DNA of 64,000 bases from Stutzerimonas stutzeri (GCF_009789555.1 NZ_CP046902.1:3984001-4048000); one strand, 5' to 3'. Counted from the stretch's first letter, positions 17,128 through 26,252 are shown. The notes: generated by a model not told the origin, from the letters alone. Translations and numbers: made by a program.

Positions 17128-17807
17128 TAGCCAGCCACCAGCCGGCCGTCTTCCAGGCGCAGTATGTGATCCATTTGCCCGGCCAGCTGGGGATCGTGCG
17201 TGACGACGAGAAAGGCGGTGCGCAGCGAGCTGCTCAGTTCCAGCATCAAATCCTGGATGCCTTGGGCGGTATGGTGGTCGAGGTTACCGGTCGGCTCATC
17301 AAGCAGCACCAGCGCCGGACGGTTGGCCAGCGCCCGAGCGATCGCCACGCGCTGACGCTCGCCCCCGGACAGCTCTGACGGCTTGTGCGCCAGGCGGTGA
17401 CCAAGCCCCACCCGCTGCAACAGTTCGGTCGCGCGCGAGCGCGCTTCGGGGATTGGCGTCTTGCCGATCAGCAGCGGCATGCAGACGTTCTCGAGCGCGG
17501 TGAATTCGGGCAGCAGGTGATGGAACTGATAGACAAACCCCAGCGCGCGGTTACGCAACAGACCGCGGTCCTTTTCGCTGAGCGCGGAAAGCTCCTCCCC
17601 GGCCAGCCAGACGCTGCCTTCGCTCGGCGTATCGAGGCCGCCAAGCAGATTCAGCAGCGTGCTCTTGCCGGAACCGGAACTGCCGACGATAGCCACTCGC
17701 TGCCCCGGAAACAGTTCAAGCTGCAAACCGGAAAGTACGCTGACCGATTCCGGTCCCTGCTCGTAGCGCTTGCCCAGGTTGCGACAACTCAGTACCGCGC
17801 GATCCAT
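17127..17807 (-). CDS. lolD: Lipoprotein-releasing ABC transporter ATPase LolD
   Basis: LolD powers lipoprotein release. The 226-residue ATPase has Walker A GSSGSGKST, signature LSGGERQRVA and Walker B LVLLDEPTG. The start at 17807 (MDRAVLSCRNLGKRYEQG) is chosen because an AAAGG lies 6 nt upstream and the N-terminus resembles other LolD proteins. An ATG at 17840, overlapping the upstream permease by 8 nt, is an alternative that adds 11 residues. It is flanked by two permease genes. Confidence 0.94.
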   Translation of the reverse strand: MDRAVLSCRNLGKRYEQGPESVSVLSGLQLELFPGQRVAIVGSSGSGKSTLLNLLGGLDTPSEGSVWLAGEELSALSEKDRGLLRNRALGFVYQFHHLLPEFTALENVCMPLLIGKTPIPEARSRATELLQRVGLGHRLAHKPSELSGGERQRVAIARALANRPALVLLDEPTGNLDHHTAQGIQDLMLELSSSLRTAFLVVTHDPQLAGQMDHILRLEDGRLVAG

Positions 17808-17832
17808 CGAGGACCTTTCATTCATAACCAGC

Positions 17833-19080
17833 TCACTCATATCGTAACGCCTCGGCCGGCTGGGTGCGGGCCGCACGCCACGCCGGGTACAGGGTGGCGA
17901 AAAAACTCAGGACCAGCGCCGCGGCACAGACCTGAACCACATCGGCGGTCATCAGCCGAGACGGCAGGTAATCGATGAAGTACACATCGGCACTGAGGAA
18001 CTTGTGTCCGATCAGCCGCTCCAGCGCAGCGATCCAGCTGCTGACATTGAGCGCCGCGATTATCCCGAGCAGGGCGCCCACCAGGGTGCCGACCACGCCG
18101 ATGACCGTTCCCTGCACCATGAAGATCGCCATGATCTGCCGGGGCGTCGCGCCAAGGGTACGCAGGATGGCGATATCGCCGCGCTTGTCGGTCACGACCA
18201 TGACCAGCGTGGAAATGATATTGAAGGCGGCCACCGCGACGATCAGCAGCAGCAACAGCCCGATCATGGCCTTCTCCATGCGGATCGCCTGGTAGAGGTT
18301 GCCATGGGTGCGGGTCCAGTCCCTGGAATAAAAGTCCTCACCCAGCTGTCCCGCCAGGTCCCAGGCAATGCGCGGTGCCTGGAACAGGTCGACAAAACGC
18401 AGGCGCAGCCCCTGGACCTGATCCGGCTTCCAGCGATGCAGCCGCGCAAGATCGGCGATGTTGGCCATCGCCACGTAACCGTCGATTTCGCCGGCCCCGA
18501 CATGGAAGATCCCGCGCACGGTGAAGCGCTTCATGCGGGGGAACACCCCTGCTGGCGTAACCGTCACCTCCGGGGCCACGAAGGTAATCTTGTCGCCGAC
18601 ACCGACGCCTAGCTTCTCAGCCGCCTTGTCGCCGATGACAATGCCGAACTCGCCCGGTGCCAGGTCGTCCAGCGCGCCCTCGCGGAAGAACTCACCGACG
18701 ATCGAGACGTCCGGCTCGACCACGGGGTCCACTGCGTTGATGAGAATCTTGGTGACTTGCCCACGATGGGTCAGCAGGCCTTGCATCTGGATGAACGGCG
18801 CTACCGCCTCGACCTGGGGATGCTCCGCGAGGCGTTGCCCCAGGCGCTGCCAGTCATCGATAGGCGTCGGGCTTTCGATGGTCGCATGCGGGACCATGCC
18901 CAGCACGCGGCTACGCATTTCATGGTCGAAGCCATTCATCACCGACAGCACGACGATCATCACTAGCACGCCCAAGGCGAGCCCGATCATCGAGGTAAAG
19001 GATATGAAGGAGACGAAGAGGCTGCGACGTCTGGCGCGTGTGTAGCGCGCCCCGATATACACGGACAGCGGTCTGAACAT
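17833..19080 (-). CDS. lolC: Lipoprotein-releasing ABC transporter permease (LolC position)
   Basis: This is the first of two 415-residue FtsX-fold permeases flanking lolD. An N-terminal helix (SMIGLALGVLVMIVVLSVM), a periplasmic MacB-like domain and three C-terminal helices (AMIGLLLLLIVAVAAFNII and following) are visible. The N- and C-termini are nearly the same as in the other copy, while the periplasmic parts differ, as expected for LolC/LolE heteromers. It is the first gene of the three-gene unit and divergent from the PilZ gene. The LolC label is by position only. Confidence 0.93.
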   Translation of the reverse strand: MFRPLSVYIGARYTRARRRSLFVSFISFTSMIGLALGVLVMIVVLSVMNGFDHEMRSRVLGMVPHATIESPTPIDDWQRLGQRLAEHPQVEAVAPFIQMQGLLTHRGQVTKILINAVDPVVEPDVSIVGEFFREGALDDLAPGEFGIVIGDKAAEKLGVGVGDKITFVAPEVTVTPAGVFPRMKRFTVRGIFHVGAGEIDGYVAMANIADLARLHRWKPDQVQGLRLRFVDLFQAPRIAWDLAGQLGEDFYSRDWTRTHGNLYQAIRMEKAMIGLLLLLIVAVAAFNIISTLVMVVTDKRGDIAILRTLGATPRQIMAIFMVQGTVIGVVGTLVGALLGIIAALNVSSWIAALERLIGHKFLSADVYFIDYLPSRLMTADVVQVCAAALVLSFFATLYPAWRAARTQPAEALRYE

Positions 19081-19180
19081 AAATCGATGAGTTCGCTTTC
19101 GCTGGCAGGAAATAACAAGCTGAATGACGTTGCCAGGCGGCCTGATACACTCAAGCCATCACTGCAGCCCGGGGATCGAC

Positions 19181-19753
19181 ATGCCCATAGAAGAGACCGA
19201 AGATCGCCGCGAATACTATCGTATCGAGGACATGATCGCACTGGAAATCCTGCCACCGGAACACGCCGAAACAGTATCCGGCAGGGGCTCGACGCAGCTA
19301 TTCGATCTGCTTGGCGAACTGCATCAGCTCGATTTCGAAGCACAGCATCTGTTGCGCCAGATCGCCGAGGGAAATCGCACGCTCGCCAACTACCTGAAGG
19401 TGCAGAACAAGCGCATCGATCTGCTAGGCCAGGCGCTCGCGCAGGGCCTGCTCAAGGACCTCGGACCTGTACGCGAGGTGGTCCTTTCGGAAGGCGGCAT
19501 CAGCTTCATCAACGACCAGCCGCTCGACGAGGGCTCGGTCTGGTCGCTCAAGCTGGCTTTGATGCCACAGGGCCTGGGCATGTTGCTGGACGCACGCATC
19601 GCGAGTTGCCAGGCGCTGGACGACGGCCGATTCGCCATCGGCACGTCGTTCGAAGCGTTGACTGATGCACAACGGCAACTGCTCGCGCGACATATCCTGC
19701 AGAAACAGGCGACCGAACGGCGCCTGGCTCGTGAAAGCCTGCAAGGAACCTGA
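19181..19753 (+). CDS. PilZ domain-containing protein
   Basis: This 190-residue soluble protein is likely a cyclic-di-GMP effector. The PilZ arginine motif appears at the N-terminus (EDRREYYRIEDMIALEI), and the second motif appears as VVLSEGGISFIND. The second is a variant of the usual (D/N)xSxxG, with Leu before Ser. Between them is a helical insert (about residues 30-95), including LLGELHQLDFEAQHLLRQI. The start at 19181 is used because upstream codons have no Pseudomonas-like sequence. Gene order matches P. aeruginosa PA2989, next to the lol genes. Confidence 0.88.
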   Translation: MPIEETEDRREYYRIEDMIALEILPPEHAETVSGRGSTQLFDLLGELHQLDFEAQHLLRQIAEGNRTLANYLKVQNKRIDLLGQALAQGLLKDLGPVREVVLSEGGISFINDQPLDEGSVWSLKLALMPQGLGMLLDARIASCQALDDGRFAIGTSFEALTDAQRQLLARHILQKQATERRLARESLQGT

Positions 19754-19756
19754 AAC

Positions 19757-20062
19757 ATGCACCGGTTATTGATCCCTCTCCTGACACTTGCGCTCAGCGT
19801 CCCGGCCCATGCCGACACCCTTCGTATCCCTGTCGGCCAGCAGGGCCAATCCCAAGGGCCGCTCCCCACGCGTGGCGACACCAAAAATCAGGTACTCGAA
19901 CGCTTCGGACTGGCCGACGAGGAGCGTCCCGCGGTCGGTCAGCCACCCATCACTCGCTGGGATTACCGTGAGTTCTCGGTTTATTTCGAAGGCAACCGGG
20001 TCATCGACAGCGTTGTGCATCACCAACGCCATACTCCATCACAGCGAGAGATACGACCTTGA
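19757..20062 (+). CDS. Small exported protein, BamE/SmpA-like core
   Basis: This 101-residue protein begins with a signal peptide (MHRLLIPLLTLALSVPAHA, cleavage after AHA) and is probably periplasmic. The mature part has the pattern GDTKNQVLERFGLADEE then TRWDYREFSVYFEG. It resembles the short BamE/SmpA fold (glycine, helix, FG.P, then RW.Y..f.v.F). No lipobox is present. The gene starts 3 nt after the PilZ gene and overlaps the GDPD start (TTGA), so it is translated with it. Database names such as phosphodiesterase would come from the neighbour; the function is unknown. Confidence 0.82.
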   Translation: MHRLLIPLLTLALSVPAHADTLRIPVGQQGQSQGPLPTRGDTKNQVLERFGLADEERPAVGQPPITRWDYREFSVYFEGNRVIDSVVHHQRHTPSQREIRP

Positions 20063-20781
20063 CCCTGATCTACGGCCACCGCGGCGCAAAAGGCGAAGCA
20101 CCGGAAAACACCCTGGTCGGTTTCCAGCAATGCCTCGCCCACGGCGTGCGCCGCTGCGAACTGGACCTGCATCTGTCCAAGGACGGCGAGCTGATGGTCA
20201 TCCATGACCCGACGCTGAAACGCACCACTGGACGGCGCGGTAAAGTCGTGGAGCACGACGCCGAGGAGCTCGTTCGCTACGACGCACGCCACGGCGGGCC
20301 GGGCTGGAAACAACCCTGCCCCATTCCACGGCTGGCGGAGCTGTTCGAGAAATGCGACTTCGAGCACTGGCAGTTGGAAGTCAAAAGCGCCTCGAGGGTC
20401 CGCGCCGCGCGCTCGGTGCTGGCAATCCGGGAGCTGGCCGAGCGTCATGGTCTGCTCGAGCGCATTACCGTTACCTCTGGCTCGCGGGAAGTGCTACGCG
20501 CCCTGAAGCGGCTCACCCCCGAGCTGTCCTGCGGCCTGGTTGCCGAATATGACTGGCTAGACCCACTGAAGGTCGCCAGGCAGTACGACTGCAATCTGCT
20601 GGCATTGAAATGGACGCTATGCACGCCCGAGCGAATCGCCAAGGCCCGCCAGCAAGGGCTTCACGTATCGGTCTGGACGGTGAACGAACCGGCACTGATG
20701 CGCCGGCTCGCCGATTTCGGCGTCGATAGCCTGATTACCGATTATCCCGGTCTCGCCGTCACGACACTGCGCAATACGTGA
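20059..20781 (+). CDS. Glycerophosphodiester phosphodiesterase
   Basis: This 240-residue GDPD protein hydrolyses glycerophosphodiesters to glycerol 3-phosphate and an alcohol. The catalytic motifs are HRGAKGEAPENT (residues 7-18) and ELDLHLSKDGELMVIHDP (about residues 34-51), which supply the acid-base His pair and metal-binding acidic residues. There is no signal peptide, so it should be cytoplasmic, like UgpQ. The start codon is TTG at 20059, overlapping the preceding stop, because the conserved LIYGHRGAKG follows at once. It converges on sthA. Confidence 0.93.
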   Translation: MTLIYGHRGAKGEAPENTLVGFQQCLAHGVRRCELDLHLSKDGELMVIHDPTLKRTTGRRGKVVEHDAEELVRYDARHGGPGWKQPCPIPRLAELFEKCDFEHWQLEVKSASRVRAARSVLAIRELAERHGLLERITVTSGSREVLRALKRLTPELSCGLVAEYDWLDPLKVARQYDCNLLALKWTLCTPERIAKARQQGLHVSVWTVNEPALMRRLADFGVDSLITDYPGLAVTTLRNT

Positions 20782-20785
20782 AGCA

Positions 20786-20815
20786 ACGAGGGCCGCCATG
20801 ATCGGCGGCCCTCGT
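20786..20815. terminator. Inverted repeat between convergent GDPD and sthA genes
   Basis: A 12 bp perfect stem (ACGAGGGCCGCC and its complement) with a 6 nt loop starts 4 nt after the GDPD stop. There is no clear T run on either strand, so termination efficiency is uncertain. Its place between convergent genes argues for a shared terminator. Confidence 0.6.
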
Positions 20816-20900
20816 CCCTGCCCTTAAAAGCTTTCCCGATTTGGCCAGCGCCAAGTGCGGGTGTCCTCTCCGACCGGCTCAGGCCACCGGTCGGAGCCGC

Positions 20901-22295
20901 TCAAAAAAGCCGGTTTAGCCCGTCGAACGCCGCGACGCGATAGGCTTCGGCCATGGTCGGGTAGTTGAAGGTGGTGTTGATGAAGTACTTGAGCGTATTC
21001 GCCTCGCCCGGCTGGTTCATGATCGCCTGGCCGATGTGCACGATTTCCGACGCCTGATAGCCGAAGCAATGCACGCCCAGCACGGCCAACGTCTCCCGAT
21101 GGAAGAGAATCTTCAGCATGCCCACCGGCTCGGCTGAGATCTGCGCGCGCGCCATACCCTTGAAGAAGGCCTTGCCTACTTCGTAAGGCACTTTCGCCTC
21201 GGTGAGCTCACGCTCGTTCTTGCCGATCGAGCTGATCTCCGGGATGGTGTAGATGCCGGTCGGCACGTCGTCGACGAAGCGCCAGCTGTCATTCTCGACG
21301 ATGCTGCCAGCCGCCGAACGACCCTGGTCATAGGCTGCACTGGCCAGCGATGGCCAACCGATCACGTCGCCGGCCGCGTAGATGTTGCCCACGTCGGTAC
21401 GGTAGTGCTCGTCTACCTTTATCTGCCCACGGCTGTTGACCTTCAGCCCGATGTTTTCCAGCGCAAGCTTGTCGGTATTGCCGGTCCGCCCATTGCACCA
21501 GAGGAAGGCGTCCGCCTTGATCTTCTTGCCTGACTTGAGGTGCAGAATGACGCCGTTGTCGACGCCCTCCACGCGCTCGTACTCCTCGTTATGACGAATC
21601 AGCACGTTGTTGTTGCGCAAGTGGTAACTGAGCGCGTCGGAAATTTCGTCGTCGAGGAAGCTGAGCAACTGGTCGCGGTTGTCGATCAGGTCGACCAGCA
21701 CGCCCAGGCCACTGAAGATCGACGCGTACTCGGAACCGATCACACCGGCTCCATAGATGATCAGGCGGCGCGGCGTATGGCTCAGGGTGAGAATGGTGTC
21801 GCTGTCGTACACGCGCGGGTGGGAGAAATCGATATCCGACGGACGATAAGGCCGCGAGCCGGTGGCGATGATGAACTGGCCGGCCACCAGCGTCTCGACC
21901 ATGCCGTTGGCACTGACCACTTCGACGGTTTGCTCGTCGGCGAAACTCGCCGTGCCGAAGAAAATATCGATACGGTTACGTGCGTAATAGCCGGTACGCG
22001 AGGTCACCTGCTTGGCGATGACGCTCTCTGCGCTTTTCAGTACGTCGGGAAACGAAAACCAGCGCGGCTCGCCGATCTGGCGGAACAGCGGGTTGGTGTT
22101 GTACTGCATGATCTGCCGCACCGAATGGCGCAGCGCCTTGGACGGGATGGTCCCCAGATGGGTGGAGTTGCCGCCCACGTGCGGCCTGCTATCGACCACG
22201 GCTACCTTGCGCCCCGCCTTGACCGCGTTCATCGCCGCGCCTTCACCGGCCGGGCCCGAGCCCAATACCACCACATCGTAATTGTAGACAGCCAT
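20901..22295 (-). CDS. sthA: Soluble pyridine nucleotide transhydrogenase
   Basis: SthA moves reducing equivalents between NADPH and NAD+ in the cytoplasm. The 464-residue flavoprotein starts MAVYNYDVVVLGSGPAGEGA with the FAD dinucleotide fold. Where dithiol reductases have a redox-active Cys pair this protein reads GGNSTHLGTIPSKAL, the cysteine-less form typical of SthA. A second NAD(P) fold (LIIYGAGVIGSEYASIF) and a C-terminal dimerisation domain follow. The ATG at 22295 is preferred over 86 upstream codons that look non-coding. An 8 bp hairpin lies 17 nt upstream of it. Confidence 0.95.
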   Translation of the reverse strand: MAVYNYDVVVLGSGPAGEGAAMNAVKAGRKVAVVDSRPHVGGNSTHLGTIPSKALRHSVRQIMQYNTNPLFRQIGEPRWFSFPDVLKSAESVIAKQVTSRTGYYARNRIDIFFGTASFADEQTVEVVSANGMVETLVAGQFIIATGSRPYRPSDIDFSHPRVYDSDTILTLSHTPRRLIIYGAGVIGSEYASIFSGLGVLVDLIDNRDQLLSFLDDEISDALSYHLRNNNVLIRHNEEYERVEGVDNGVILHLKSGKKIKADAFLWCNGRTGNTDKLALENIGLKVNSRGQIKVDEHYRTDVGNIYAAGDVIGWPSLASAAYDQGRSAAGSIVENDSWRFVDDVPTGIYTIPEISSIGKNERELTEAKVPYEVGKAFFKGMARAQISAEPVGMLKILFHRETLAVLGVHCFGYQASEIVHIGQAIMNQPGEANTLKYFINTTFNYPTMAEAYRVAAFDGLNRLF

Positions 22296-22311
22296 ATTCA
22301 CCCCTGAACAC

Positions 22312-22331
22312 GCAGCAGGCAGCCCTGCTGC
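22312..22331 (-). promoter_or_regulatory. Hairpin in the sthA leader
   Basis: GCAGCAGG and its complement form an 8 bp stem around a 4 nt loop, ending 17 nt upstream of the sthA start codon. It could affect translation or mRNA stability, but no T run follows, so it is unlikely to be a terminator. Confidence 0.35.
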
Positions 22332-22480
22332 TGTTAACGAATTCGATCGGCCAGGGCGCAAGCCATCGCTGACGTACTGCCGCCCCGCACCATTGCGCCG
22401 GTAGACTGAGCGGAACCGGCGCCGCAGCACGCATGAATCGGGTTGGCGGCCTAGGCCACCGCCCCGGTCAGTGCCAGTTG

Positions 22481-22711
22481 TCAGCGTCTGGTCGCGTCGT
22501 ACGCGAGATCTGCTCTTTCGTCCTGGCTTGCCTGCGCATTCACTTCTTCGCATTTTTCGCGGCTACCGCCGCAAATCGAACATTCCTTCTCGATACCGAG
22601 ATTGGCGATGCCCCCGCAGGAGCCCGCGATAGGCTTGCGCCCCATGATCACGCCGATGGACATGCCGAACACGACCAACAACATGACGAGAAAAACGATT
22701 AACCAGGTCAT
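22481..22711 (-). CDS. nqrM: (Na+)-NQR maturation protein NqrM
   Basis: NqrM helps place the iron site between NqrD and NqrE. The 76-residue protein has one N-terminal membrane helix (WLIVFLVMLLVVFGMSIGVI) and four cysteines in the pattern SCGGIANLG...ECSICGG, the DUF539 signature. It overlaps apbE by 4 nt and is the last gene of the nqr operon. The C-terminal 25 residues after the cysteines are polar and not obviously conserved. Confidence 0.95.
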   Translation of the reverse strand: MTWLIVFLVMLLVVFGMSIGVIMGRKPIAGSCGGIANLGIEKECSICGGSREKCEEVNAQASQDERADLAYDATRR

Positions 22712-23733
22712 TGCTCTGCTCCCGCACCGAACAGCTCATTGAAGGCCTCGGTGCTCGTGCTTATGTATTCCTGCCCTTCGCGAACGACGAAGAACGCTGC
22801 AATGTTTCGCTCTGCCGCATACGCCTGCCCCCGCTCGGGGCCCATTACCATGAGCACAGTAGACAACCCGTCAGCCCGTAATGTCGAGGGATCGATGACC
22901 GTCACGGCTGCCAGATGATGATCGATAGGCGCGCCGGTCCGCGGATCGAGCGTATGCGAATACCGGCGGCCTTCCCGCTCGAAGTAGTTGCGGTAGTCAC
23001 CCGAGGTGGATACACCGTAACCATCCAGCTCGATGATCCGTTGTGCGACCCGTTCATTGTCCCGGGGCGCTTCGATCGCGATGCGCCAGGGCGCGTCATC
23101 GGGCTTGCGTCCGCGGGCCTTGAGCTCGCCCGTGATTTCCACGAGATAGCTGCGCACGCCGGAATTCTCCAGCATCGCCACCACCTTATCGACCGCATAG
23201 CCGGCAGCGATGCTGTTGAAGTCGACCTGCACGGCCCTGTCCTTGCAAAGCCTGTCGCCGTCCAGTCGAAGGTAACGGTGGCCGACATCCTGCTGGGCAC
23301 TGGCGATTTCTTCGGCAGACGGCACGCGCTCGCCCTGCCCCTGCGGGCCGAAACCCCAGAGGTTGAGCAGCGGCTCGATGGTCAGGTCCAGCGCGCCGTC
23401 GCTTTCGTCCGAAAGCTGCTGGCCGGCCAGAATCAATTCGCGTACGCCGCTCGGCATGCTCATGCATTCGCCAGCGGGCAAGGCGTTGAAGGTTTCGATG
23501 TCTGAGTCGGCACGGTAGGTGGACATTTGCCGATCGATCTCGGCCAGTATCGCCTCGGTGTCGCGTTGCAGCTGCGCCTTGTCGGCAGCCTCACCGCTTG
23601 CGACGTATTTGACCGAGTAGGTACTGCCCATGGTCGGGCCGCTGTAGCTTTCCACCTTGTCCTGAAACAGACAGCCCGTCAGGGCTGCCGCCAGGGCGGC
23701 AACGATGACGGGCTGAAGTAACGCGTGGGCCAT
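22708..23733 (-). CDS. apbE: FAD:protein FMN transferase ApbE
   Basis: ApbE attaches FMN covalently to threonines of NqrB and NqrC. The 341-residue protein begins with a lipoprotein signal (VIVAALAAALTGC, Cys21), so it is exported to the periplasm, where NQR flavins are attached. Family motifs TMGSTYSVKY, DFNSIAAGYAVD and VSTSGDYRNYF with HTLDPRTG are present. The ATG at 23733 lies 1 nt after the nqrF stop, with the alternative further upstream inside nqrF. Its place between nqrF and nqrM fits its role. Confidence 0.95.
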   Translation of the reverse strand: MAHALLQPVIVAALAAALTGCLFQDKVESYSGPTMGSTYSVKYVASGEAADKAQLQRDTEAILAEIDRQMSTYRADSDIETFNALPAGECMSMPSGVRELILAGQQLSDESDGALDLTIEPLLNLWGFGPQGQGERVPSAEEIASAQQDVGHRYLRLDGDRLCKDRAVQVDFNSIAAGYAVDKVVAMLENSGVRSYLVEITGELKARGRKPDDAPWRIAIEAPRDNERVAQRIIELDGYGVSTSGDYRNYFEREGRRYSHTLDPRTGAPIDHHLAAVTVIDPSTLRADGLSTVLMVMGPERGQAYAAERNIAAFFVVREGQEYISTSTEAFNELFGAGAEQ

Positions 23734-23734
23734 G

Positions 23735-24958
23735 TTAACCGCCAAAGTCGTCGAGCAGGATGTTCTCCGGTTCGACACCCAGGTCGGTCAGCATCTTGAT
23801 CACCGAGGCGTTCATCATTGGCGGGCCGCACATGTAGAACTCGCAATCTTCCGGGGCCGGATGGTCCTTCAGGTAGTTCTCGTACAGCACGTTATGGATG
23901 AACCCGGTCGGGCCGTCCCAGTTGTCTTCAGGCTGCGGATCGGACAACGCCAGATGCCACTGGAAGTTCTCGTTCTCGGCCTGGAGCTGGTCGTACTCTT
24001 CAACGTAGAACGCCTCGCGCATCGAGCGGGCGCCGTACCAGAAGCTCATCTTGCGCTTGGACTTCAGGCGCTTGAGCTGGTCGAAAATGTGCGAACGCAT
24101 CGGCGCCATGCCGGCACCGCCGCCAATGAAGACCATTTCGGCATCGGTGTCCTTGGCGAAAAATTCACCGAACGGACCGTATACGGTGACCTTGTCGCCC
24201 GGCTTGAGGCTGAACACCCACGAGGACATCTTGCCTGGTGGCAGATCGTCGCGGCCGGGCGGCGGCGAGGCGATACGGATGTTGAACTTGACCAGACCGA
24301 CCTCTTCCGGATAGTTCGCCATCGAGTACGCACGGATCACCGTCTCGTCGACCTTGGACACGTACTTCCACTGATTGAACTTGTCCCAGTCGCCGCGATA
24401 CTCCTCCTGGATGTCGAAATCCTTGTAGCGGACCTCGTGCGGCGGGCATTCCAGCTGAACGTAACCACCCGCGCGGAAGTCGACGTTCTCGCCCTCGGGC
24501 AGCTTCAGGGTCAGTTCCTTGATGAAGGTCGCCACGTTCGGGTTGGACAGTACGGTGCACTCCCACTTCTTGACACCGAACACCTCTTCCGGCACTTCGA
24601 TCTTCATGTCTGCCTTGACCGGGGTCTGGCAGGACAGACGCCAGCCTTCACCCGCTTCACGGCGTGTGAAATGCGACTCCTCGGTAGGCAGCATCTCGCC
24701 GCCACCACTCTCGACGACGCACTTGCACTGAGCGCAGGTACCGCCGCCGCCGCAGGCGGACGAGAGGAAGATATTGTTCGCGGCCAGCGTTTGCAGCAGC
24801 TTGCCGCCTGCCGGAACGGTAATGGTGCGTTCGCCGTTGATTTCGATGTTCACGTCGCCGCTGGATACCAGCTTGGCGCGCGCCGCGAGGATGATCACCA
24901 CCAGCGCGAGCACGATGGCGGTGAACATGCCGATGGCGAGGAAAATTTCGTAACTCAT
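23735..24958 (-). CDS. nqrF: Na+-translocating NADH:quinone reductase subunit F
   Basis: NqrF is the NADH-oxidising subunit. The 407-residue protein has an N-terminal membrane helix (about residues 5-27) and a [2Fe-2S] domain with Cys69, Cys75, Cys78 and Cys110. Next come an FAD-binding domain (IRAYSMANYP) and an NADH-binding domain (FIGGGAGMAPMRSH). All expected ligands are present. It follows nqrE by 15 nt and precedes apbE by 1 nt. Confidence 0.97.
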   Translation of the reverse strand: MSYEIFLAIGMFTAIVLALVVIILAARAKLVSSGDVNIEINGERTITVPAGGKLLQTLAANNIFLSSACGGGGTCAQCKCVVESGGGEMLPTEESHFTRREAGEGWRLSCQTPVKADMKIEVPEEVFGVKKWECTVLSNPNVATFIKELTLKLPEGENVDFRAGGYVQLECPPHEVRYKDFDIQEEYRGDWDKFNQWKYVSKVDETVIRAYSMANYPEEVGLVKFNIRIASPPPGRDDLPPGKMSSWVFSLKPGDKVTVYGPFGEFFAKDTDAEMVFIGGGAGMAPMRSHIFDQLKRLKSKRKMSFWYGARSMREAFYVEEYDQLQAENENFQWHLALSDPQPEDNWDGPTGFIHNVLYENYLKDHPAPEDCEFYMCGPPMMNASVIKMLTDLGVEPENILLDDFGG

Positions 24959-24973
24959 CAGTTCATCCCGTCC

Positions 24974-25582
24974 TTACAGCTGTACGCCAGAGAAAGACAT
25001 GAAGCCCAGCGACATCAGTCCGATGGTGATGAAGGTGATCCCGAGACCCTGCAGACCGTCCGGCACATCGCTGTATTTGAGCTTCTCGCGAATACCGGCC
25101 AGCAAGGCGATGGCCAACGCCCAGGACAGACCCGAGCCAACGCCATAGACAGTACTTTCTGCCAGGTTGTAATCACGCTCGACCATGAACAGGGTGCCGC
25201 CCATGATGGCGCAGTTCACCGTGATCAGCGGGAGGAACACGCCCAGTGCGTTGTAGAGGCTGGGCACGTACTTATCGAGGGTCATTTCCAGAATCTGCAC
25301 GATGGCCGCGATCACCCCGATGTAGCTGAGCAGTCCGAGGAAGCTCAGATCGACTTCAGGCAGACCGGCCCAGGACAGCGCACCGGCCTTGAGCAGATAG
25401 GTGTAGATCAGGTTGTTGGCCGGCACGGTGATGGTCTGTACCACGATTACCGCGATGCCCAGGCCGATCGCCGTTTCCACCTTCTTCGAGATCGCGATGA
25501 AGGTACACATGCCGAGGAAGAACGCCAGGGCCATGTTCTCGATGAACACGGCGCGGACGAACAGGCTGATGTAATGCTCCAT
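24974..25582 (-). CDS. nqrE: Na+-translocating NADH:quinone reductase subunit E
   Basis: This 202-residue integral membrane subunit has six hydrophobic helices and the conserved segments MEHYISLFVRAVFIENMAL and VNCAIMGGTLFMVERDY. It is homologous to NqrD and RnfA in an inverted orientation and shares the iron site with NqrD through paired cysteines (one in NCAIMGG). Its ATG overlaps the nqrD stop by 1 nt (TAATG). Confidence 0.97.
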   Translation of the reverse strand: MEHYISLFVRAVFIENMALAFFLGMCTFIAISKKVETAIGLGIAVIVVQTITVPANNLIYTYLLKAGALSWAGLPEVDLSFLGLLSYIGVIAAIVQILEMTLDKYVPSLYNALGVFLPLITVNCAIMGGTLFMVERDYNLAESTVYGVGSGLSWALAIALLAGIREKLKYSDVPDGLQGLGITFITIGLMSLGFMSFSGVQL

Positions 25583-26250
25583 TAGTAAGCCTCCTTGTTC
25601 GAGACTTGTGGCGCCATCTTGAAGGACGGCTTCTCGACCTGCTCCTTCTTCCAGCTACGGATGCCCCAGATGAACAGACCGATCAGGAAGAACGCCGAAG
25701 GCGGCAGCAGCATCATGCCGTTGGGCAGGTACCAGCCACCGTCGTTGACGACCGGGAGAATGGTGTAGCCCATCAGCTTGCCGGCACCGAACAGCTCGCG
25801 GATGATGCCGAGCGCGATCAGCATGGCGCTGTAGCCGAGGCCGTTGCCCAAACCGTCGAAGAACGACAGCATCGGCGGGTTCTGCATGGCGAACGCTTCG
25901 GCGCGCCCCATCACGATGCAGTTGGTGATGATCAGGCCGACGAACACCGACAACTGCTTGGACAGCGAGAAGGCATACGCCTTGAGCACCTGATCGACCA
26001 CGATCACCAGCGAGGCGATGATCACCATCTGTACGATCATGCGGATCGAGCCAGGAATCTGGCTGCGGATCATGGAGATGAACAGGTTGGAGAACGCCAC
26101 CACCAGCGTCAGCGCGACGGACATGACCAGCGCGGTCTTGAGGTTGGAGGTGACCGCCAGTGCCGAGCAGATCCCGAGGATCTGCAAGCCAATGGGGTTG
26201 TTGTTGAAGACCGGATTGAACAGGACTTCCTTGATAGTAGGTTGCGACAT
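25582..26250 (-). CDS. nqrD: Na+-translocating NADH:quinone reductase subunit D
   Basis: This 222-residue membrane subunit pairs with NqrE. Segments LQILGICSALAVTSNLKTAL and ITNCIVMGRAEAFAMQNPP contain the conserved cysteines. Six helices are evident. The ATG at 26250 has a GGAGG 7 nt upstream and is preferred to a TTG 6 nt earlier. It starts 2 nt after the nqrC stop. Confidence 0.97.
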   Translation of the reverse strand: MSQPTIKEVLFNPVFNNNPIGLQILGICSALAVTSNLKTALVMSVALTLVVAFSNLFISMIRSQIPGSIRMIVQMVIIASLVIVVDQVLKAYAFSLSKQLSVFVGLIITNCIVMGRAEAFAMQNPPMLSFFDGLGNGLGYSAMLIALGIIRELFGAGKLMGYTILPVVNDGGWYLPNGMMLLPPSAFFLIGLFIWGIRSWKKEQVEKPSFKMAPQVSNKEAY

Positions 26251-26252
26251 GA

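Noticed and set aside
20786..20815. Strong rho-independent terminator for sthA or the GDPD gene
   Set aside because: The stem is perfect but no T run follows on either strand, so I kept it only as a lower-confidence candidate.
23732..25585. A 617-codon plus-strand frame across nqrF and nqrE
   Set aside because: It is antisense to conserved nqr genes, with no domain and the usual His/Gln/Val bias of shadow frames.
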